A DNA stretch of 36,514 bases from Bacteroidales bacterium UBA5206. GTDB taxonomy: Bacteria; Bacteroidota; Bacteroidia; Bacteroidales; Tenuifilaceae. The stretch is from NCBI GenBank assembly GCA_002412705.1, contig DHVO01000035.1, positions 1-36,514 on the forward strand, in the 5' to 3' direction. The notes beneath the pieces are model-generated. The model did no database searches. It was not told the origin of the DNA and worked only from the letters and a program-made list of their open reading frames with translations. The position numbers and the translations under genes were made by a program. This document shows, piece after piece, positions 8,342-18,200 of this stretch (positions within the stretch are counted from its first letter, which is position 1; each line of letters opens with the position of its first letter).

Positions 8342-8371
8342 GTAGATAAATATAGGATTTAATTTATCTAC
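8342..8371. repeat. Perfect 10-bp inverted repeat
   Basis: GTAGATAAAT at 8342-8351 and ATTTATCTAC at 8362-8371 are exact reverse complements around a 10-base loop. The stem is AT-rich with no T run after it, so it is more like an operator or leader structure than a terminator. Confidence 0.5.
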
Positions 8372-8446
8372 GGGAATCAAACAAAAAGGTCTGATAACCA
8401 GCAATGTGCCCTAAAACCCCTGTTGTTATGGGCTTTTGTAAGTATC

Positions 8447-8454
8447 TAATTTTG
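8447..8454 (+). promoter_or_regulatory. Candidate -7 box for the adhesin operon
   Basis: TAATTTTG is an exact TAnnTTTG match. A TTG at 8422-8424 lies 22 bases upstream as a possible -33 element. Start of transcription near 8460 would give a leader of about 180 bases that includes the 8511-8540 dyad. A weaker alternative is TTTG at 8587-8590 with TATTTG at 8611-8616. Confidence 0.3.
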
Positions 8455-8510
8455 AGGAAAATGTTTTTCGAAAAACAAAAAAATATATACTTTCGGTCTT
8501 AAATACGAAT

Positions 8511-8540
8511 AATTGCACAATTTGCAAGGGTTGTACAATT
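8511..8540. promoter_or_regulatory. Inverted repeat AATTGCACAA-n10-TTGTACAATT
   Basis: The two 10-base arms match at nine of ten positions around a 10-base spacer. The left arm contains the TTGCACAA half-site also found at 8107-8114. It lies about 100 bases before the first gene of the adhesin locus and could be an operator or an mRNA leader hairpin. Confidence 0.4.
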
Positions 8541-8638
8541 TATTTTTTAAACAATTAGCAACACTTTTTTTAACAATTAGATGCCTTTTGTCGTAAAAGC
8601 ATTTAGTTGTTATTTGTATATAAATTAATGAAATAGCC

Positions 8639-9190
8639 ATGATAAAGCGATTAACACAATTAAGGACGGTAGTTTTTATACTCTTTGTAGTAGCATTTGT
8701 CCCAGTAAAAGCACAGTCCTTATCTGCTTTTATTGATGCAACAGGAGGAAACTTGTCTGTTTGTCAGAATGGGAACTACTCCCTAACAGCAAGTGCTTTT
8801 GATGGAAGCGGAGTATATGTTAGTCATGAGTGGGTTTCGGCTGATGACATTATTTGGAAATCAGTAGATAATGTGGCGCTAATTAGCACCAAGAAAACAG
8901 GTGTTTTTACTGTTATCTATAGGGTTTATGATGATGCAGGAGCAATGGCCGAGGCATCAATAACCTTTGAGGTTAAGCCTACACCAATGGCGAGGTTAAT
9001 AAAGTCGTCGCAAGGAGTAGAGGTTAAGCTGGAAAAGGCCAATAATGCTACAGTTGTTTGGTATAAAAATGGTCAAGAAATCTCTGGTTCAGGAGTATAT
9101 CTAAAGGATCTGGTTGCAGGAAGTTACTATGCTGTTGTATCGGGCAGTAATGGCTGTAGCATACGTACCAACAAAGTTGATTTTGAATAG
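8639..9190 (+). CDS. Small secreted Ig/PKD-like protein upstream of the giant adhesin
   Basis: This 183-residue protein has a signal peptide (hydrophobic core VVFILFVVAFVPVKAQ, cleavage near residue 26). Two beta-rich modules follow. Residues about 27-113 include SVCQNGNYSLTASAF and end in SITFEV. Residues about 114-183 include VVWYKNGQEISGSG and GSYYAVVSGSNGCS. The first resembles the first module of the adhesin encoded 15 bases downstream (QVCQGTNATLTANAENG). It stops right after the second module and has no sorting domain of type A or B, so T9SS export of this protein on its own is not supported. A role as a partner of the adhesin is inferred from position. It is probably the first gene of that operon. 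Confidence 0.85.
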   Translation: MIKRLTQLRTVVFILFVVAFVPVKAQSLSAFIDATGGNLSVCQNGNYSLTASAFDGSGVYVSHEWVSADDIIWKSVDNVALISTKKTGVFTVIYRVYDDAGAMAEASITFEVKPTPMARLIKSSQGVEVKLEKANNATVVWYKNGQEISGSGVYLKDLVAGSYYAVVSGSNGCSIRTNKVDFE

Positions 9191-9205
9191 TAAAGAGTTG
9201 TTCAT

Positions 9206-12200
9206 ATGAAAAATATCTCCTCAAAAATTAAAGGTCTAGTTCCCTTTTTATTGTTACAAATTCTACTTGTTGTTTTTTCGGCCAACAGGGTTTCGGCTCA
9301 GCTTAGCGTTACTGTAACAAGTAGTACTGGAACAGATCAGGTTTGTCAGGGAACCAATGCCACTCTCACAGCAAATGCAGAGAATGGGGTTGGAGATCCT
9401 TCTGGCTATAGTTATGTTTGGAGCGTAACCAGTGGCGATCCTAGTATTCTTGGTGGCACTATAACGTATATTGCCATTATCAATACATCGGCGGCGCCAG
9501 GTCTTTACACTTTACGCTGCGACGTTACCGATGACGATAGCAATACAGCTTGGGATGAGCTAACTATAGAGATACTCCAAAGTCCAACTGCATCGATATC
9601 TGCGGGTGGAGCAACCACCTTTTGTGACGGCAACTCGGTTCTGCTTAGCGCTGTAACTGATCCAACGTACACCTATCAGTGGAGGAGAGGGGCTAGCGAT
9701 ATTGCTGGAGCTATTAACTCCGATTATGCTGCAACTATTACTGGAACCTACCGTGCACGTGTTACAAGTTCCGATAACGGCTGTAGCAAGCTTTCAAATT
9801 CAATACCTGTTACCGTGAATGCCCTTCCTTCGGTAACGGCATCAAACGATGGGCCTGTATGCTATAATGGAACAATAAACCTTACAGCCTCGCCCAATGG
9901 ACTTGTAAGCTATAACTGGAGCAGCAACTCTGCTACGCCTTACGCCTCATCGGATCAAAATCCAAGTATTACAAATATTACCCCCGATTATAGCGGTGAT
10001 TATACCGTAACCGTTCAGGACGCTAATGGATGCGTTAACACATCTGTTACATCGGTGCTAGTTTACGATGATGTTTTGGGTGGAACCATAGGCACTAACC
10101 AAACGGTTTGTTACAACGGCGATCCTATCGCATTTACCAACGATGTTTCACCATCGGGTGGCGATGGCGTTTGGACTTACACTTGGCAGTACCAAATTGG
10201 TGCAGGACCATGGACTCCAATCGTAGGAGCCGATCAGCTTACCTATGATGTTCCTGCAGGAATAACACAAACAACCAGTTATAGGCGTATAGCATCTAAC
10301 GGATGTAGCACGGCCAATTCTAATACGATAACCGTAACCGTTTACGCTCAGCTGAATGGGGGGACGGTTACTGCCGATCAGGAAATATGTTATGGTGAGA
10401 TTCCTGCCGCATTTACAAGCACTGCGGCTCCATCGGGAGGCGATGGCGCTTGGGTTTACTCATGGGAATCGAAGGTTGGCGCTGGTTCTTGGACTCCTAT
10501 AGCCAGCACTAACAGCTTAACCTATGCAGTTCCTGCTGGTTTAACAGAAACCACTATGTATCGCAGGGCAGCCACCAATGGTTGTGGAACAGTATATTCC
10601 AATGAGCTAACCGTTACGGTTAATGCAGATTTAAATGGAGGTACTATAGGCTCGGACCAAAGCGTATGCTACGGGGGCGATCCTATTGCCTTTACCGATG
10701 ATGTGTCGCCATCGGGTGGTAGGGGTGTTTGGACTTACTCTTGGGAAAGTAAGGTAGGCGCAGGTATGTGGACTCCAATAGCAGGAACCAATAGCTTAAC
10801 TTACGATGTTCCCGTTGGTATTACAGAAACCACAATGTATCGTAGAGGTGCAACTAATACTTGCGGAACAATTTACTCAAACGAGATTACCGTTACTGTG
10901 TACAATCAGATGTTGGGTGGTACAATTGCTGGTAATCAATCGTTGTGCTATGATTCCGACCCTGCTGCTATTACCTCAACCGTTGCTCCATCGGGTGGAA
11001 ATGGGCCATGGACTTATGCTTGGGAGTACCAAGTCAACTGTGCTGGACCATGGATTCCTATTGCAGGTTCTTCGGGTTTGACTTACGATCCTCCTGCAAA
11101 CCAAATAGAAACCCGCTGCTATCGTAGGGTTGCTACAAATAGTTGTGGTACTGTTTACTCTAACACAGTAACCATAACCATTTATGCAATGCTTGATGGA
11201 GGCACTGTTGCAGCCAATCAAACTATTTGTTACAACGGAGATCCTGCCGCTTTTTCTAGTATTGCTGCAGCATCAGGAGGAAATGGTGCGTGGACCTATG
11301 CTTGGGAAAGTAAAGTTGGTGCAGGTGCGTGGACTCCTATTGGTGGTGCAACAGCTGTAACATACGATGTTCCTGCAGGTATTACAGAAACCACCATGTA
11401 TCGCAGGGTGGGAACTAACTCATGCGGTATAGCTTACTCTAATGAGCTTACAGTAACTGTTGATGATGAGATTTTAGGTGGAACAATTGCTGCAAACCAG
11501 TCTGTATGCTATGCTGGCGATCCTGCTGCATTTACCAATGCTGTTTCGCCAAGTGGTGGAACTGGAGCATGGACCTATTCTTGGGAGAGCAAGACAGGCG
11601 CAGGTTTATGGACTCCAATTGCAGGAACCAATAGCCTTACCTACGATGTTCCTGTTGGAATAATAGAAAATACAATGTATCGTAGGTATGCCTCAAACCT
11701 TTGTGGTTCGGCATACTCTAACGAGCTAACCATAACGGTTTATCCCGAAATGAATGGCGGAACTATTGGTTCTGCTCAAAATGTTTGTTTCGGAGGCGAT
11801 CCTGCTGCGTTTACCAGTAGCATTGCACCATCGGGAGGTAACGGGAGTTGGACATACTCATGGGAATCGCGAGTTGGTGCAGGTGCATGGACTCCAATTG
11901 CAGGAACCAATAGCCTAACCTACAATGTGCCTGCAGGCATTGCTGCAACTACCGATTATCGCAGGGCTGCAACAAACAGCTGCGGTACTGTTTATTCAAA
12001 CACAGTAACTGTAACGGTAACAAGTGCACTTAACAATAATACCATTGCAAGCAATCAGCTAATTTGCTCAGGATCGATTCCTAGTTTACTTGATGGGGCT
12101 GCTCCAACAGGCGGAACAGGTGCTTACGCATACCAGTGGCAAAGTAGCACAGTTGGCTCAAGCGGGCCATTTTCCAACATTAGTGGTGCTACCACCGAGG

Positions 12201-15200
12201 ACTACCAACCTGCTGCGCTAACGCAAACAACTTGGTACCAGCGAATAGTTACCTCTGGTCCATGTACTGATATTAGCAACGTTATAGAGGTTACAGTTAA
12301 CCAACCCATAGCAAACAACACCATTTCGGCAGCCCAAACCATTTGCTACAACACTGCTCCAGCTCAACTTGCAGGTTCTGTTCCTACTAATGGAAATGGG
12401 GTTTACCTGTACCAGTGGGAAATGTCAACCGTTGGAGCTGCTGGACCTTTTGCACCAATTGGTGGGGCAACGTTACAAAACTATCAACCTGGTGCACTTA
12501 CTCAGAATACATGGTACCGCAGGTTAGTTACCAGCGCGCCATGTTCCGATAATATTAGCAATGTGGTAATGATTACCGTAAGCTCTGAGATTACTCTTGC
12601 CTTTACCACAACAGCTCCGCTTTGTTCAGGTGGGGCAACAGGAACAGCCACGGTTAACCCTTCGGGTGGAATTTTACCCTACACTTATAGCTGGGCTACA
12701 ACACCTGTTCAAACAGGTCAAACAGCAACAGGCCTTACACCAGGAACCTATACAGTAACGGTTTCTGATAATAACTCATGCGCTGTTTCTGGCGATGCTA
12801 CTGTTGTTGATGCTATTCCAGTTACATTCAACCCAGAAACAGTTACTGATGTTACTGGTTGCTTTGGAAACACAAATGGAGCAATATCCATATCTGTAAC
12901 AGGAGGTACCTCGCCTTACACCTATACCTTATATAATAATGGTGCGTTTGTTGCAACGCAATCGCAGCCGCTGGGTACTCCAGCTAACTTTACATCGTTG
13001 GCGGCAAGCACCCAATATGTTGTAGAGGTTGTTGATGCCAATGGTTGTGGACCTGTAGCATCGGGCGTAATAACTGTAAATCAACCTGCTCTTCTTGAGT
13101 TTACCTACACAAAGGTTGACCTATCGTGCTATGGGGATAACTCTGGAGAGATTCATTTTACCGCGACTGGCGGTACACCTCCATACCAGTACTCTATAAA
13201 TAATGGTATAACATGGAGTGGATCGCCAGACTTTACAGGTCTTAGCGGCGCCAACTACTCATTACGCGTACGCGATGCCAATGGATGTTTAACCGTTCGT
13301 CAGTTAGTAAAACTTAATCAACCCGCGCAGCTATTCTCCGATGGAGGAACATGGGAGGATGTTACTACCTGTTCTGGCGATAATACTGGTTCCATTACGG
13401 TAGTTCCTGGTGGAGGAGTTCCTCCATATCAGTACTCTATTAACGGTGGAACAACTTGGCAAACTAGTGGTATTTTCCCAAATTTATTTGCAGGAACCTA
13501 TACAATTATTGTAGAGGATGCGTCGGGCTGCTCTATTAACGTTGGACCTATTACCATAAATGAACCAGATCCTATTGATATTATAAGTGTTGATATCACC
13601 AATGTTACCACTTGTTGGTATAACAACAATGGTGAAATATTTATATGGGCAATGGGCGGAACTGGCGATTTAGAGTTCTCTATTGATGGTGGCATCAATT
13701 ACCAACTAGACCCGCTATTTGAGAATGTTACTGTTGGTACTTATAGCATTTATGTTCGCGATGCTAATGGTTGTGGTAAGTACGCTGGCGATTATACCGT
13801 TACTGGCCCTCCAGAGATAGTTGTTAACACGCTTAACATTACCAATGTAACCTGTAGCGGGGCTGCTAATGGCGAGATAGATGCTACAGCAGCGGGTGGA
13901 ACAGGAGCGCTAACCTACTCCATTGATGGTATAACCTACCAGGGAACTGGTTTATTTACAGGCTTAACGGCAGGAACCTATACCCTTTACGTGAGAGATG
14001 CTAATGGTTGTATTCTAACCCAATCGGTAGAAATAACTCAGCCATTACCTCTATTCTTCGATACCCAATCGGCAACAAATATTACCTGTTTTGGATTAGC
14101 TGATGGTACCATAACTCTAACTGCAACTGGCGGAACTGCACCCTACGAGTATAGCATTGACGGTGGAGCTACATTTGGCAATCCATCGGGTATATACAGT
14201 GGGTTATCTGCAGGTAATTACAATGTGGCCGTTCGCGATGCTTCTGGTTGTATAACCAATGGCAGCACACTTAGTATAATTGAGCCAGCAGTTATATCAA
14301 TAAGTTCCACTTCATCGCAAAATAGGCTTTGCTTTGGCGACACCAATGGCGCTATTACCGTTGAGGCAATTGGGGGCACTGGCGCACTAACCTATACCCT
14401 AATCAACTCGTCGTTAGTACCTATTGAGACCAATACAACGGGTATCTTTACAAATGTTTTACCCGACACCTACACTGTTAATGTTGACGATGAGAATGGT
14501 TGCGGTCCAATATCTACAGGTCCATTTACCATAACTGAACCAGCGCAGCTAGTTATAGATAGCGAGAGCTCCACTGATATTACCTGTAACAATGCTAACG
14601 ATGGTACTATAACCATAGCATCGTTGGGCGGTACAGCTCCAATAACCTATAACCTATACACAGGAGCAGGAGTTCTGCTACTCCCACAGGTTGATAATGG
14701 TGCCTTTGCTGGTCTTGCTGGTGGCGATTACTATGTTGAGGTGACCGATGCAAATGGTTGCGGTCCTGTAACCTCATCAACCTTTACCATTGTTAATCCA
14801 GATGCGCTGCTGATAGATACTGAAACAGTAACAGATATTACCTGCGCTGGATTAAACGACGGTACAATAACGGTTACAATTACTGGGGGAACAACTCCAT
14901 TTACCTATAATCTATACAACTCGGTACCGGCTCTTGTAGCATCAAACGGAACGGGTGTATTTACAGGTCTTTCTGCTGATTCTTACACTGTAGAGGTGGT
15001 TGATGGTAGCGGTTGTCCTTCTGTAACTTCAAATGTGCTAACGGTAAGCGAACCTACAACGGTATTGCTAACAACTAACCTTACGCACATAAGCTGTAAT
15101 GGGCAAAACGATGGAGAGATTGAGGTAGTTGCCTCTGGTGGTAACCCTCCATACACCTTCACACTATACGACAATGCTATGAATTTGCTGGCAACCAACA

Positions 15201-18200
15201 CTGTTGGGGTATTCGCAGGGTTAAGTGGTGGCGACTATAGCGTTGAGGTGAACGATGGAAATGCTTGCGGCGTGGTATCAACAGGTATCGTAACAATTAA
15301 CGAACCCGCATTGCTAACCATTACTACCTTTGAGAATGACTTAAGCTGTAATGGCGATGCCTCTGGAAGCATACTTGTGGTAGCAGGAGGGGGAACCGCT
15401 CCGTACGAGTATTCGTTTGATAACGGTGTAACCTTTGGCCCATCCAATAACGCAACGGGATTAAACGGAGGCGATTACAACGTTGTTGTTCGCGATGCCA
15501 ATGGTTGCGAAGCCTTTGCGGTTGTTAACATTTTTGAGCCCGATCCACTAACTCTAAGCCTTACTGGTTTTGATTTGAGCTGTGCTGGTGCTATACCTGC
15601 CGATGGACGTATCATTGCCACATCTACAGGAGGAACATCGTCAAGCACAACGCCTAAGCTATTCCGTTTGGATGGTGGTTTCTGGCAAACATCGGGTATA
15701 TTTAATGGTGTTGCAGCAGGGTTGCATACCGTTGAGGTTGTTGATGCCAATAGCTGTTTGGAATCTGCTTCTATTACAATAAACGAACCGCTTCCTATTT
15801 CTATAGCTTCGGTAACATCAACCGATCCAACCTGTAATACCTTTGGTACAATTACCGTTGTGGCCAATGGAGGAACAGGCACGCTTACCTATACCCTTAT
15901 TCCTGGTGGCGCTACAAGCACCGATGGTACATTTACAGGTCTAGGAGAGGGAACATATACTGTTGAGGTTACCGACCAGAATGGTTGCGGTCCTGAAACA
16001 TCTGCTCCAATCACCATCTCTTCGCCATCAACAATAACAATAACTAGTGTTGATATAGTTGATGCTACTGGTTGCTTTGGCGATAGTAATGGCCAAATAA
16101 CTATTAACGCTACTGGAGGAACAGGTGCCCTTAGGTACTCTATTGATGGTGGCTTAAACTATGTAGCTACCAATGTGTTTACCGGATTAGCAGGGGGCAA
16201 CTATACCGTTGTGGTTAATGATGATGCCGATTGTCCACAAACGCAACTTGTTGCTGTTGGTCAGCCCGCTGAGCTGGTTATAGACAACGTATTCTTCTCG
16301 CATGTAACTGCTCCTGGTGCTGACGATGGAGTTATAATTGTTGTTGCCTCTGGCGGAACAGGCACCTTAACCTATAATTTGTACAATACACTCAATGTAC
16401 TAGTTTCATCAAACACTGTTGGCGAGTTTAACAACTTACAAGCAGGAACATACTACGTTCAGGTTGTTGACGATAATGGCTGTACCGTAACTACTGCAAA
16501 CATTGCGCTAAGCCAAATTGAACTAGTACTAATACCAACACATATTAGCTGCAACGGTGCTGGCGATGGTAGAATAGATCTTACCATAAACGGAGGTACA
16601 GCTCCATATACCATTCGCTGGGAAGGGCCAAGTGGTACGCTACCTGCGTTTGACGACCAGTATGCAGCAACAGGGCTTGCTCCTGGTATTTATACCGTTA
16701 CGGTTACCGATAACATAGGGGCAGTTGCTCAAAATTCAGTAACTATTGATGAGCCAGCAGCTATAACCTTCGATGTACTTGATGTTACCATACCATCGTG
16801 TAACGGTGTTTCCGATGCTACTATAAATGCGGTTGCTTTGGGTGGCAATGGAGGGTACACTTATGAACTGCTAGACATTAATGGACTATTGGTTTCGCAG
16901 AATGGTATCGGGTTATTTACGGCACTTCCATCGGGATTCTATACCCTAAACGTTACCGATGCCCTAGGTTGCTCAACATCTACCACGGTTATTGTTGACG
17001 ATCCTGAACCACTAACCATTGTTAATGCCGATGTTATACATCCAACAACTCCAGCGGCTAGCGATGGATCAATAACTGTAACAGCGCTTGGCGGTTCTGG
17101 CTTGCTAACCTACGATTTGTTTAACGCAGCAAACGTTCTTCAAGCAAGCAACACAACAGGCATATTTACCGGATTGAGCGCTGGCATTTACTATGTGGTT
17201 GTTACCGATGTAAATGGATGTAACGCTACTTCGGAAAACATAACCCTAAGTGGCATGAGCATTAATGTTGATATAACTGATGTTTCATGTAATGGAGGTT
17301 CCGATGGTGGATTAAATATTGTAATTGCAGGTGCAACACCTCCAGTTCAGATTACCCTTTACTACATTGACGAAGCTGTTGAAATAGTTGGTTACGACTA
17401 CAATAATGCAGCAAGAACACTAAAGGCAGGACAATACCTAATAACCGTTACCGATGCAAGTGGTAAGGTGGTTACCCAACAGGTAGAGATTACCCAGCCC
17501 CAACCTCTTGTTGTTGCTCTTGGAGCTATAACTGAGCCTCAGTGTGCTGGTTTTGCAGGCGATGGTACTGTTGAGTTTATAATTACTGGGGGAACTGCAC
17601 CATATACTATTACATGGGATAATGGTACCTACTCTAGTGTTGGTACAATTGCAACTGGTGTAATTGGTGGAACCCATAACTTTGTTATTACCGATGCCAA
17701 TGGTTGTACCGCCGAGGTGCTGGATGTAAATATTGCTGAGCCTACACCTATAGTATTCCAGAATATTACAATGTTTAACCCTCCTTGTAATGGCGATGCT
17801 ACTGGTATTGTTGAGGTGGTTGTAACAGGTGGCACGGGTACCCTAACCTATAATCTAGTAAATGGTGCTACCAACGAGACCAATAATACTGGATTGTTCA
17901 TAAACCTTACTGCAGGCACTTATACACTAACGGTTACCGATGGCAATGGCTGTAGCGTATCGCCCGACGAGCGTATTACGCTTACCGAGCCTACTCCGCT
18001 ACAAATAGCGTTCTCTCGTAACATTGGTGAATTTAGCGACTCTGTAAAATGTCCTTACGATAAAACGGCGTATGTTACCGCGCTTCCTTCTGGTGGTACC
18101 CCCGATTACTCCTACTATTGGAGCAATGGCGAGGCCAGTCACTCAATAGCGAACCTTGGTAAGGGCGACTACGTTTTCTTCCTACGCGATGCCAATGGCT

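Larger units (their letters stand above)
7999..8638. other. 640-base gene-poor region upstream of the adhesin locus
   Basis: No long ORF is present on either strand. It holds a perfect 17-bp palindrome (8107-8123), a hairpin-forming stretch at about 8184-8216 (TGCCC/GGGCA inside TCACCA/TGGTGA), a possible 39-codon ORF (8210-8329), a perfect 10-bp inverted repeat (8342-8371), a weak GC stem followed by CTTTTGT near 8409-8440, a -7 box match (8447-8454) and a second TTGCACAA dyad (8511-8540). The last 180 bases are very AT-rich. Confidence 0.7.

Noticed and set aside
9191..9205. Frameshift splitting one adhesin into two genes
   Set aside because: The upstream gene ends in an ordinary stop after a complete module, and the downstream gene has its own full signal peptide, so they are two genes.
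15475..15882. 135-codon antisense ORF within the adhesin gene
   Set aside because: It is a shadow of the Gly/Thr/Asp-rich coding repeats, with the same kind of low-complexity product (PPLATT, TSTV) as other antisense frames there.
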